Of a stretch of 64,000 bases of DNA, positions 21,831 through 33,600 are shown piece by piece. Every line of letters begins with the position of its first letter. Within the stretch, counting starts at the first letter, position 1. The translations under genes were made by a program, and so were the position numbers. This stretch comes from Glycine soja. Its lineage: Eukaryota; Streptophyta; Magnoliopsida; Fabales; Fabaceae. The stretch spans positions 10,875,395 to 10,939,394 of the forward strand of contig NC_041016.1 of the NCBI RefSeq assembly GCF_004193775.1. The letters are read 5' to 3'. Under the pieces are notes generated by a model, which made no database searches, was not told where the DNA came from, and was given only the letters and a program-made list of their open reading frames with translations.

Positions 21831-22615
21831 AATTGCGGCATTCAGAGATGCATGATCCGCCAACTGCATTGGCGAGAAGCGCTGAGCTGGTATCTTTCCA
21901 CTATTGCAGGGATTTCTTTGTCCCTTTGTCCATTTTTTTTACCCATCGCCATGTTAGCTGTTTCGCATTAGTTGATCAGTGGAAAATAATTACTAGTGTG
22001 GTTGAATTAAAACAAAAAATGTAGATAACAAGTTAAGCAAAACATAAGAATCTAAATTAATTATCAACATTTCAAATTGTGGTCGTGGTTTCAGTTTGAT
22101 ATTGCAAGAAATTGTGGCAGCACCTGTCTCGTCAATGAGATAGGCTTGACCCTCCAGCTCAGCGCTTCTCGCCAACTGCATTGACGCATTAAATAAGTTA
22201 TAGCATATGCAAATTGTAGTAAAGAAAAAGGATATGCAAATTCTTTAAATATATGATATTGAATTAATTTTTATATAAATACTTTTTAAAGGTATTTTGA
22301 TATAAATACTTAATTAATTTATCATTCTGATTCTATAGTTATATTAGTCTTCAATTCGTTTTCTAATTTATTCAGTTGTGCTGATCAATTTATCAAATAT
22401 ATTCAATTTAGTTCTTATATTATGATTTTATTTAGATATTTTATTCAAAGTTAATTTGTCAAATAATTCTTCACGTGATGGGAAAAAAAATACTTAATTT
22501 GTTCCTTAAAATAGCTGTTTAATCCAATTTAATCCTTTGAAAAAAGAAAATTACAATATAGTCACTCGAAATTGGTTTTTATAACCGATCAAGTCAATCC
22601 AATGCAAATTACTTT

Positions 22616-23163
22616 TTATATTATTAGTGCATGATATTTTTTTTAATATGATATTAGTATAAATTAATTTTATAAAAACAGTAATTAATGTTTATCGAAA
22701 ATCATGAAAATATATAAGATAAATGTTTTTATTTCAGTCCATTTATTTTATACATAATGTTGATTTTATTTTTTATATTTAGTTATATAAAAAAATATTT
22801 ATTCTGTACCATCCATACACTAAAATAACAATAATAATAATGTAAAAAAAAAGGAAATACGTTATAATTTAGTGGTGGAGTAGGAGGAACTGTGGGATAT
22901 TGGGGTCAAACTTCATCTTCCCAAATATCTAAATTGCGAGTGCGAGACTTGTTACTTTTCGTCAACTGTATTGGTGGATCATGCATCTCGCCATCTCCAG
23001 TGGCGACACCAACGTGGCGGCACCAACATTTGCAATGGCGGAACAACTATGTCGCCAGTTCTTCTGGCGGCATCCATGCAGGAACAGACCCCCCGTTAAA
23101 AGTTTGAAAAGAGACCCCATTGATAAATAATTTTTAAAACTAACCCCCTACAATAAATTTGTC
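22616..23163. repeat. Right inverted-repeat arm
   Basis: Reverse-complement partner of 21090-21672. Short open frames here (for example 22892-23107) are not conserved genes. Confidence 0.8.
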
Positions 23164-23713
23164 TCACGTGCAACTTGAGTAACCAACAATCTAGGATGTT
23201 GCTTGATGGTTAGTTATATTGGTTTGCAGTTGTTGTTGGGCTTGGTAAGTTAATATGTGGTTGAATGGATTGTTGGTGGAATTTTGGTGCTTCAGGTTTA
23301 ATTTGAAGAACTAGAAGATCACTACCATAGTTTTTGATGGCTGACTGGGTTGTCATAAAAACAAAGAAAGAGAATCCGCCAAGTGACTTTAATCACTGGA
23401 ATGTACTGTTACTTTTGTGTCTATTTATAAGATAATCAATAAATATTTTTATATTTTATTATAAGACTTTATTTTATTTTTCTTATGCATTGATTATTTT
23501 TTATTAAAATTCTGAGTTATCTCTTTCTTTCTCTTATGAAAATTGGAGAAAATGAATATATTTTCAATAAAGTTAAAGATAAATTTCAAAAGATATTATA
23601 AAATTAATGTTAATAATTAAGTTAATTAACTTTTTTTAATAAATATAAATTAGTCAACTATATCTTATAATTAAAGACAAAAATAGTATGCTATTTATCA
23701 TGTTCAAATCCAT
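23164..23713. other. Intergenic spacer
   Basis: No gene, RNA or element end recognised between the inverted-repeat element and the SDR duplicate. Confidence 0.5.
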
Positions 23714-24285
23714 CTGCAGCATCGGCCTCTAGCTATAACCCGCAGCTCATACATGTAAAGAACCTATATTTACCTCTAAAACTAAATAACTTTTGTAAAT
23801 TGTAATGAAAATTAGATTGATGTTACCTTCATAACTAAGATAATCAACTGCCTTGTATTTGTAAAACTAAAAACAACATGATAGCTCTTTAGCTCACAAT
23901 TTTACATCATTAATTAGCCCCCATTTCACACCCTTCTTTATATGAGCAAGTTATTTTCTTCCCATTTTTTTACATAAATCTGCTAAAAATTTGTCTTCTT
24001 TTATCTTTCTATCTTTTACAAGAATAAAAACTTATACAGCTACCAGAAATTGTAGGATCTTGAAACTTATGACACGGTAGTGGATATTACAAGTCCATTA
24101 TCCAAGAATGAAACATTTTTTCCTGGATGCTGTACTTCAGGTATTGAAAGAATGCCAGGCGCATAAATAAGAATGTGAATTATTTAAGAAACTAACAAGT
24201 TTGGAATTATTTGAATCCAACAGTGAACTGACGTAATCTTAAAAAGGAATATACACTAATCCTTAAGAAGGAATATACATGTATA
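23714..24285 (-). pseudogene. Truncated duplicate of SDR exons 3-4 and their intron
   Basis: This segment matches 28973-29730 in the same orientation, from CTGCAGCATC through AAGAACCTATATTTAC, ATCAACTGCCTTGTATTTGT, TTCACAATTTTACAT and ACTTCAGGTATTGAAAGAAT. It lacks most of exon 4: its sequence jumps from ATAACTAAGATA straight to ATCAACTGCC. It also lacks part of exon 3 and a 60-bp G-rich stretch present in the intact gene. The remaining exon 3 part has changes such as CCAGGCGCATAAATAAG. It is a non-functional partial copy lying about 1.6 kb downstream of the intact gene's stop codon. Confidence 0.85.
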
Positions 24286-25843
24286 AATGAGAAGTTGAGC
24301 AGTATATATAATCGAGAATATATAAACCTAAAATTTAAGATTTTAGGTTAAGGTATGTTATCAAATTTACTTATGTGATTATTTATGATCCATTAATTTA
24401 AATCTTTTCTGTGTTAACTCCCTCGTTTCACGGCAAGATGTAACAGGCTTAAATTAACATACCTTAGCTTTAGACGGCTATCTTAGTTTTCATGTAAACA
24501 ACCTTAATCATATTTAAATACTAGTTTGAAATGATTAATTTTCTGTAAAATTTCCACTATGACATTAAGTGTTAATATCTATTATTAATCCATATATTAA
24601 ATTATTATGTATGCTGATAACTCCTTAAGTGATATAACATAATAGCAAACAAATTAATTTCTTTTTGGCATTTGATATACTTGAAATGTAGAGTTAGTGG
24701 AGTTGGTCAGCCATCTTTTGTATATTATTTCTGCTCATTTTGAAACTCAAATGACAGAGCTTACATGCACGTACAGTACTTATATTATGCACTCTTGGTT
24801 CATGAACACATCAAACTCCACCAAACTCGTGGTTACTTGAATGTCCGTTGTTGATGAGGCTGAACAGACCAAGGTGTTGTCCAGAACCTGTGTCGTGAAT
24901 GCCCATAAAAGGTGTGAAGATGAAAAACTAAATCATACGCCGAAAGAGTGTCTTCAAATGGTGCCATGGAAAAAAATGAAAGTGGAGAAAGGGTACAAGA
25001 GTTTGGTTTCAAAGATATAAGGTTGACCCAGAAAGGTTGGAGAAGAGTGAAGGGAGAAGGGACAGAAAACAGGTCGCAAGTTCGAATTCTCAACTGACAT
25101 TTTTAACATAACAAAACTAACAAACTAATATTTGTCAATAAAAAAAAGAGTTTGGTTTCTTTTCTCTGTTGGCGATTTTTTTACTGTACAAGGCACATGA
25201 CCCGACAAGAGAATCTTTGCTGGTGGGTGAGTGTTAGAATTCGAGAATGGATGGTGACATTGCCAAAGAGCAACACCTCAGAGGATAATTGGTTAAAACC
25301 ATTTGAAGCCGTTGAAGACAAAATCAAATGAAAGACCAGCACAAGCATAAGCAATATTACTTTATGCCAACGATATCAAATGAATTTACTATGAAAAATC
25401 ACAACTTGGTGAATGAACTAATTAATAATTAAAAGTATCAATAGTTATACATTGTAATTCTAATCCTAACTAGCCCAACCTAAGATATTTCCCAATGAAA
25501 TAGCGTTAAGACAACAACACTACATGAGCCACAAAACAAACAAAACATGCTTCAAGGGGAACGCCCTATGGACAAGTAGAACGCATAATAGGCCACTAAA
25601 TGATTGAGAGAAAAAGTGAAGAATTTTCTTTACTTTAGTGGTTGCAAATATAATACAAACTCTTTTCTTAAGTACCTGAGTACGAATTCCTATCCACGTC
25701 AGTACAGCAAACATTTTTTAGTATCTGTTTCTCCAATATTCCATAAACATCAATGAATCAAAGAATTTTATGAAAAACAATTTTTGTCTTGAGAGCAGCT
25801 GTGAAACTTATTATTGATATATTTCTTACCTGTTATGACAGGG
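24286..25843. other. 3' flank of the SDR gene, no further gene seen
   Basis: AT-rich sequence. An open frame at 24833-25093 has no family resemblance. A GCAAGTTCGAATTCTC word near 25078 resembles a pol III B box, but I found no matching A box. No transposon ends recognised. Confidence 0.5.
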
Positions 25844-28800
25844 TTACCAAGGAATTTCTTTTCCATCCCAGGCAAAGAACTTGCCATTGTCATGGATCTT
25901 GACATTGTTAATGATGCTTAGTAGCTTCTGAACTGAGAACTCTTTGGTGAAGAGCTTGTCTGGGGGAACATTTCTTTGAAATGGCTTAGAGAGATCTGTG
26001 TCAACTGTACCAGGATGCAGTAAAATGCATACAATTGGATCCTTCTTTCTTGCAAATTCCAGGGAGACAGTCTTTGATACTGTTAGAATTAAGGGGGGAA
26101 AACATCGGAACAAAAATTACCATTTCAGACAGTTTGTTGTACAACTTCAAAATCATTTGATTTATACTTCACCAATGCATAACATGCAAATATAAAATAA
26201 ACCAAACTTGTAGGGTATCGAAAATCAATAGTAGATAAGTATGGTTTCATGCAAGCACCGTCAACTGACGAAATGCCTTAGTCATCTGGATTCTAAAGAG
26301 ATTAATGTAGTTGGAAACGGTTTCCATTCCTAAGGAATTAATATCTGGATAGTAGAATAGACAAATTCATGTATAGTGATTTACTATTTTCCTAAGGAGT
26401 TACATTTCTTTTTTCATTGCTCTTAAGTGTAATTCATTATGAGATGTTTATAAATATTTATGTTGCTGAGTGCTTTTTTGCTCAAACATTCCACCAAAAT
26501 CCAGTCTTTAACATGGTAATGTCGTGTGTAGTATCTAGTACACTAATACATGACTCATATTACATGTTCAGTAATACCATAATTAGACACTTATAGTTAT
26601 CATATTGAATATCTTGTGACAAAGATAATAATAATAAAAAAAATCATACATTGATTAAGAGCAGCCTTTGAAGATCGATATGAGTGCCAGCCCCCAAGAC
26701 GATTGTCCCCAATAGATGCAACCCTTGCACTCAAACTAGCCACCACTGCAGCACTTCTTCCAGTCCCGTGGCCGCCTCCTACTTTTAGAAGAGGCCACAT
26801 GTGCTGATTTTAAAATTCACAGAATTAGATATAAAATAATGGCTCAAATTATTGGAAACATATTAATACATTAATTGAAGATAAAGGAACACTTACGAAA
26901 CTAGACAGAAACAATGATGTCATAGTTGTAATTATTGCATAAAACTATTAAATTAAAGAAATAAGGTAAAATTTAAAGGAAAATTATTTCTTTGGGGGCA
27001 TGGAAGGACCAATATCCCTTAAACAACTTCTCCTACTACGATAAAATATTGTGGGCAGTGGAATGGCAAAACTAATCACTTTTGCATGAAGTAAAAAACT
27101 GAGTGAATTACTCAAAATCAAATGGAGCTGATAAGGTGTCAGTAAGGAGTTTAATAGGATACTTTTCATGAATAGTTATAGAACCATTTTATGAAAGTAA
27201 GCAGGACAGAATGGAAATTTAAGAGGATTTGTGAAGTAGTTTCTTCTCATGTGTCAAACCTTCATGCTCCATATCTATTTATAGCAGTTAACTGAAAAGC
27301 TTGGTTGAATTTTTCAGCAACAATTCATCATGTGCATCTCTTGGAACAGGTGCCCTAGGGCATGCCATATGCATAGACACACAAATGGTATGCTATATAA
27401 CTTGATATATAAGCTGATAACCATATGGTATATGATATGTTTTGTATCTGAGGAGGGCTGAAAATAAGGAAAACAAGCAGAGAAATAGAGAAAATGCAGA
27501 AAGATATGAGAGCAAATGCTCCCCCAAGTCAGAGAAGATTCTCTAGACTCCTATTTTCATTTCCAAATTCATCCATATCCCCCACAATCATTACCCCCTA
27601 TCCTTATAACAGAATTCCCTCTCAGCAACTCTCTCTCTCCTCTAACTAACTAACTTATCCCTTCACAAAGAGTCTACTCCTAATTAGACCCATTTCCCCT
27701 CTTGGGCCTACAGACATAAACCTGAAAAGGTTTCTTCTCCTTGGGCGTTCCCATCAGTATAGGTCCATTTTATAAAATAATTCATTATAATAGTTTTTGA
27801 CTGGTACAACAGCAGTTCTTTTTTTTAAAAAAAAATATATCATTCCAAATCCAACTAACCTATGACAATTTGAATTTTGTCAGAAGTAAAAAACTAACAA
27901 TGCATTCAATGTCATGTTTCATCATACTCTATATTATGCCCTCACATCACATAGAACTGTGTACAAGATAATCCTCTTGGTATTCTCAGTCGGTCATTGA
28001 GATATTTAATACTGGTTTACGCGTTAATCAATGTAGTCGCACTCTCATGATCTTGGGATGTGAGTCCATAAGATGAAGGACTACAGCAGTTGAGATACAA
28101 TTGATGGCAGACAAATGGCAAGGCACCTTTTGTTAGAGAGATTGGGATACAATTGAACCTGTGAATCATGTCTCTGAAATTATTGATGTGGAGAAAGTGG
28201 TAGTTATCCTGTCTTTGGATAATGACAAGGAGGGGTACTGCAAAAGGTAGGTGTTTTTATGGAATTGACAAGGTTTGGAGGATTATCCAGCTTTAGTAGA
28301 GCTGAAACAAATAGTATTCAGAAGTTGTCTTGTGTACCCATAGTCAATCTTGTTTATTAGATGCAAAGAGAAATCAAGGACAGATTACAGAGGAAATAAA
28401 CAAATCGCACTGCTCTCATCATAGGAAATTGTAGAGTAATTTTAGAGAAGCATGTAGTGAGAGAATGGAAGGCAATCTTTAAAGCTCAAATGCATAATAC
28501 TTAATATGCAAAAGGTAAGGAGTATATAGACAGGACTAAGAGCCAGAGCAATTTCATTCTTACCAACTGAAATCATTTACATCTATTTGCTATCCTTAAC
28601 CAGCTCAATGTGCCAGATAAGTAGGAATAGCAGGACAGCCATTGTCTTTTCTCATTGACAACTGCATCAAATAACCATTCCTATTCTGTTGAAATGTATA
28701 ATAGGTGGCATCGTCCATTATTATAAATTGACAAAAATAGGATGATGACTCATCAAATATCTAAATGAATATCTCAATTCAGAGTTCATGCAAACAAGCA

Positions 28801-31089
28801 TGAGTTTTAGCTATCCTGAACTTATGTAAATAGGAACAATTTCTAAGCAAAGATATTCTTGTGGAGCCACTATAGGAAGCTAATGATTTGTTTTTAGAAT
28901 TTACTAACAACAGCCACCAATTCACTAGAATGAACATATTAGCTATTTATTGTGTTCATTTCTGTCTCTTCCTGCAGCATCCTAAGGCCTCTATAACCCA
29001 CTCATACATATAAAGAACCTATATTTACTTCTAAAACTATCATAAATAGATAAATAAAAAAGTGTTGAAATTAAAATTAGATTTATGTTACCTTGATAAC
29101 TAAGATAGGACCCACTGCATTAACCTCATATGCAAGCATTAAAGATGATTTCTCCACTTTGTTCAATGTTGTTTCTGTATTGTATAGATAACTATATAAT
29201 CAACTGCCTTGTATTTGTAAGAAACATAAGCTCAAAACAAGATAATCGCACTTTATTTCACAATTTTACATGAATAACCCCCATTTCATACTTCCTTCTT
29301 TACAGGAGCAAGTTCTTTTCTCCCATTTTTTCTTACATAAATATGCTAAAAACATGTGCTCTTTCATCTTGTATCCTTTAGTTTGTTTTTTTCTTTTTGA
29401 GGTGTGTGTGATCTGGGGTGGGGGTGGGGGGACACATGAATAAAAACTTATACTGCTATCAGAGATTGTAGGATCTTAAAACTTCCAGAAAGCTACAATA
29501 GGCAGTGGATATTATAAGTCCATTATTGAAGAATGAAACAAAACTTTTACCTGGATGTATTACTTCAGGTATTGAAAGAATCCCAGACGCATTAATGAGA
29601 AGGTTTAGACGGCCATATGTCTCTCTTATTGACAATGCAGATGCCTGAAATATTTTGAAATGCACAAATCTTAACAAACAAACAAGTTTGGAATTATTTA
29701 AATCTAACAGTGTACTGTCCTGATCCTTAAGAGGGAATATGGATTTCATAATTATGTTTTCAGATGTAAATAGGCTTAAAAGAAAATTGCACCAACCCAT
29801 TCCCCCCTAAACTACAAATTGTCGTACAAGCCATCTAACATACCCTCCTTTTAACAATAGCTAACGGCTGATAAACAATTGAATTGCTTAACATCAGTAG
29901 CTCCTATATTGCAGCTGACAACAGGATTAAGGTGGATATGTGGAAAATATCATTTAGGTTTAAATAATGTTTGATAATATCTATCCTTACCCATATTGGC
30001 CTGCATAGAACCTACCATCTAACCTTGTAAAGAAGTTTACAGATACTAGGGAGAAATGAAGAACAAGAAGAGCTATGAAGCCTCCTCTTGGTGCCTAAAT
30101 GGATGCTTCGATTGGAGCAAATGAAAAGGAAAACAATTATGGGAAAAGAAGAATAACCTCGATTGAATTCTCAACAGTCAAATCCAACGGCAAAATTCTA
30201 AGGCGGTCTGCAAATTTATCTTTCAGATGGATAAGCCCAGTTGATGCACTAGGATTACGGCATGTAGCAATAACATGCTCTTTATCATCGTTCTCTAAAA
30301 GCTGTTTTACCTGTAGATGGAAGAAACTGAAAGCAGTGTTAAAACTGTGTCAGCAAAATTATTAGATTAATATCACAACCAAGATTCTTGAGAATTAAAG
30401 GATAACCCATCAGATTGCTTTAAGAGATTAAAATGAAAAAGGGTGTCCATGCATCATATATTTGTCAAAAGAACAAATTGCATAGTTTTATTAATAAACA
30501 ACGATAGAACTAGAACAGCCTGCACAGCACTACTGAAGAATATGGAAAAGGCTTGTTATCATTCTTGAATCATCAACTTGTAATGGATTCATTGATTTTT
30601 AGCCCCTAAGAAAATTTGTCAATTAGAAATTAATTTTTGTTCTGCTTTAGAAATATTTTATAAACTGACTGCAATTATTTGTAATGCTACAGTACCTCCG
30701 CACAGACAATATGAAAAAGTAAACACAACATACTAAAAATAAGAGTGAATTAGTGTTACGGTGTTACTCCCATTGCACAATTATAGTAATTAACAGTTTA
30801 ATACTTTTGAATCTAAAATTTTTAAGACGAAAACACATAAAAAAGGCATCTTCAGACACTAACATGAAATTTTGACAATGTGGGCAGTGCCCAGATAAGC
30901 AATGATGGTGTGCAAGTAAGAAAAGAATCTCACAAATTCGAGGCCAATTCCTCTGGAAGCTCCTTGAACCATAGAAACCCCTTCTCCTTGAAAGGAACAA
31001 GAAGAAAAGGCCCTTCGGGTGAGTGATAAAATCCGCGGTGAATGAGATGCCATCATCAAAGAGTGTTGTTGGGTTGGCGGCAATAGCAT
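25844..31089 (-). CDS. Short-chain dehydrogenase/reductase (NAD(P)-binding Rossmann fold), six exons, 291 aa
   Basis: Coding exons on the minus strand are 31089-30934, 30310-30158, 29644-29551, 29174-29092, 26803-26650 and 26079-25844. All have GT-AG borders and the frame is 876 bp. The product resembles the Arabidopsis At4g20760-type SDR (also called C-factor-like); its substrate is not known to me. Family marks are the cofactor-binding GASRGIG (43-49), NASG (121-124), active-site serine region VASLSARV, and the catalytic YxxxK pair Y204/K208 in SYRSSK. HPGTVDTDLS follows, as in other SDRs of this class. The N-terminal 35 residues are rich in R, S and T and lack acidic residues, so an organelle targeting peptide is likely. 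The ATG at 31089 is the first in frame, though MMAS at residue 12 is an alternative. Intron 4 (26804-29091, 2.29 kb) is unusually long. Confidence 0.93.
26804..29091 (-). other. Long intron 4 of the SDR gene
   Basis: 2,288 bp between exons 4 and 5. It contains a pyrimidine-rich stretch (about 27530-27740, with CTCTCTCTCCTCTAACTAAC) and mid-intron sequence at about 28040-28580 with lower AT content, which may be remains of an inserted element. I could not name either. No complete element or gene is visible. Confidence 0.6.
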
Positions 31090-31197
31090 TGTAACATCAA
31101 AAAATAGAGTCAAGCTCTTATCTTGCGTACTAGTCAGTAGTGTTGATGGGCACAACACCTTGAAGCGTGGCTTCCTAACAACCAAGTAAAGAACCCA

Positions 31198-31236
31198 ACC
31201 AACGTTGTTATTTTTTAATAAACCAACGTTGTTATT
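31198..31236. promoter_or_regulatory. Direct repeat upstream of the SDR gene
   Basis: ACCAACGTTGTTATT occurs twice, at 31198 and 31222, 24 bp apart. It contains the palindrome AACGTT and lies about 110-150 bp upstream of the SDR start codon. It could be a promoter element or part of the leader. No TATA box stands out here. Confidence 0.3.
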
Positions 31237-31239
31237 AGT

Positions 31240-32689
31240 AAAATTTTGTAGATGACAAGTTATGATACAACGTATTAAAGATTAATCGGAAAAAAAAGTT
31301 ATGATACAATATTAAGTAAAAAACAGTGTTGTGAAAATATTTAAAGTTTCTTTTTTTAACAGCGTGAAAATCTTTTTTTATGTACATATCATAATAGCAT
31401 TTGAATTTATTTTTAATTGCACTTTAAATCACAATTTTAAAAATTGACTAAGACTTCTTTATAAAAAAAAATAAAAATTGACTCAGACTAATAACCAATG
31501 AATGAAACTCAACATCTTATATAACACTAAGAATGATAAAATAAAAGGATTGATCTGAAATAGATCTTTGATTCAAGTGTGAAAAATATTGAGTTAAATC
31601 AATTCATATTTTATATAAGTATTTTTTTTAAGTCTAGCTAGGTCTATTGGATGGGTTCACATATTGGGCCATTTTATTTTTTTGTCTAAATTTATACAAA
31701 TTCAAAATAAAAAATATTGGGCCAATCAAAATAGATTTGATTGATTTTAGAACTATATTTTTTTTAGTCTAATCTAATTCAATGAATTCATTAGGTCAGT
31801 CAAAATAAACTCAATTCTATTTAGATTAATATTTTTTCAACCCAGTTCAGATGTATACATTTACCAACTTTACACAACACAAACAAGATTCAATGTTATA
31901 TATACACATAAAAAATGAAGATACATTGATAAAGTATTGGTAGTGAAAAATTATAAAAGAAGAAAAAATAGTATTTAAAATAGGGTGATTATGTTATAAT
32001 GAAGACTAGTATTTATATCTATGCAAAGTATAGGATATTTATGAATTTTTTACAATTTACTTTTTTAAGTAATTGAATAATAAAATGAGTAAAAAAAAAT
32101 AAAAATAACAATAAGTTACCTCAAAATGATAAAGTTTTCATTATTAAATTTTGTATGGAAAAGATAAAAATAAACATAAGTATATTATTATTTGATTTTT
32201 TTTCTATATAATTAAATCTAAATTAGTTAATTTAAATTATAAAAAGTAGAGTTTGATTTTTTAAGTATAATAGTGAAAAAGTTAATAGATAAGTCACCCT
32301 TATTGTCACTACATGAGTTTTTTCACTTCATAACCAAACCTAAAGAAAAACAAGAAGAAAAGATGTAGTTATTTGTTACCATGTCGGTACAGTGTATCCA
32401 TCAATTCTGTCGATGATTAATCTTCGTCGGAGAACCTGATTAATCATTTTAGTATGATTTTTCCCTCCCAACTACATTTTTTTCATGCACAAGGTTCGAA
32501 TCTAAGATCTTCCTTAAGGGGATCGAGTTCGATACCATCTAAACCAACGATTTGCTGGAAAAGACTCAGTTATTTTGGTCTCCAATGATATGGATGCCAT
32601 GTGGACAATGGTCCCACCAAATCGGGATTACCTTAAGCAACATTAGTAGGGCCAAGGGTTGTAGTGAAAAATATTTGAGCAATTGGGGT
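31240..32689. other. AT-rich intergenic region between SDR and LINE
   Basis: No gene recognised. The stretch 32360-32640 is less AT-rich and may be more of the LINE 5' region, but I could not match it to ORF1. Confidence 0.5.
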
Positions 32690-33600
32690 GTGATTTTATG
32701 CACCCTTCGTTGAGTGGAACAAGAAGCAAAAAATAAAAGATAACATGGTAAAAAGCAGTTTTGGTAAGTGGATGATTGTCTAACGCCCTTTTAGGAGAAA
32801 CAAGGTAAATATTGTGAAAAATAAGAAAGAAGATTTCGATGAGGGTTCTAATAAATGAAATACAGTAAAGCACTCTATTGCTAGTAACAAATATGAGATC
32901 TTATATGTTGATAAGGAATAAAATATTGCACCAAATTCTTATAAGGAGATATTGGAAACGAATAAGATTGGTGGGAGTTATGCTAGTGGGGATGCCTTAA
33001 ATAAGGGAGATCATAGCAAAAATATTGTTGCTAAAAAGAGTGTTGATGGCATGCATGCTAATAATGTGAAGGCCATTAACAAATTTGTGGCCAATAACAA
33101 ATATGTGCCTTACCAAAAATACGTGGGACCATCTCAAATCCCGTTAGAATTTATGAAGGAAAATACACAAAAGATATTGCAAGTGAAGGTTCATAACTCG
33201 TAGGGGGGTAAGAACCCAAAGGGTGTGAAGATAAGGGACTATGGAGTTAAAGGAAAGTCTAATTTCAAGAAGACTGTCAACTCTAAGATTAAATACAAAG
33301 AACAAGTAGGAGCACAAATTCTCCAGCAGGTGATGAAGAAAGATACTGATGAAGCCAAGAAGGATGGCAGAACTTATGATGAGAGTTTATGACTTATAAA
33401 GATGGCCTCTTATGCTTCAATGAGTGAAGTTCGTGAGCTTCCCATTATTAATGTGCATCATGATGAGAAGGCGATATAGCCTTTGTTCTAAGCAAAAGGT
33501 TAGAAACAGGAGACTCATTGGTGACTGATGGAGATATGGACTATACGAATGAGACAATTATAGGGACTGCAATGGTCCTGGTGGAAAATGGTGGTGTTTC
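32690..33600 (+). pseudogene. LINE ORF1 remnant (nucleic-acid-binding protein)
   Basis: A FGKWMIV word followed by a basic stretch near 32760-32810 resembles the 'GPWM' segment at the C-terminal part of plant LINE ORF1 proteins. An 83-codon open stretch follows (32952-33203), then K-rich sequence. Stops interrupt all frames. No CCHC knuckle is readable. The assignment depends mainly on position before the endonuclease. Confidence 0.5.

Larger units (their letters stand above)
21090..23163. mobile_element. Element with long inverted-repeat arms, about 2.07 kb, superfamily uncertain
   Basis: Arms of about 550-580 bp (21090-21672 and 22616-23163) are near-identical in inverted orientation. Shared stretches include TTATCAATGGGGTCT, TCTGTTCCTGCATGGATG, AACAAGTCTCGCACTCGCAA and CATCATTATTATTGTTATTT-like words. 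The middle repeats part of the arm (TTGGCGAGAAGCGCTGAGCT at about 21872 and its complement at about 22150), so the structure has been rearranged. No transposase is present. Long arms suggest a non-autonomous Mutator-like element, but I could not define a clean 9-bp duplication. Confidence 0.65.

Noticed and set aside
24960..25110. Possible tRNA-derived SINE (GTTCGAATTC-like B box near 25078)
   Set aside because: No A box at the right distance, no poly-A or T tail and no duplication.
30099..30365. Plus-strand 88-codon frame
   Set aside because: It overlaps SDR exon 2 on the other strand, which carries the conserved sequence.
32480..32520. Possible SINE B box (GGTTCGAATCT)
   Set aside because: The word fits a pol III B box, but no A box or SINE end could be found; it may belong to the LINE 5' side.
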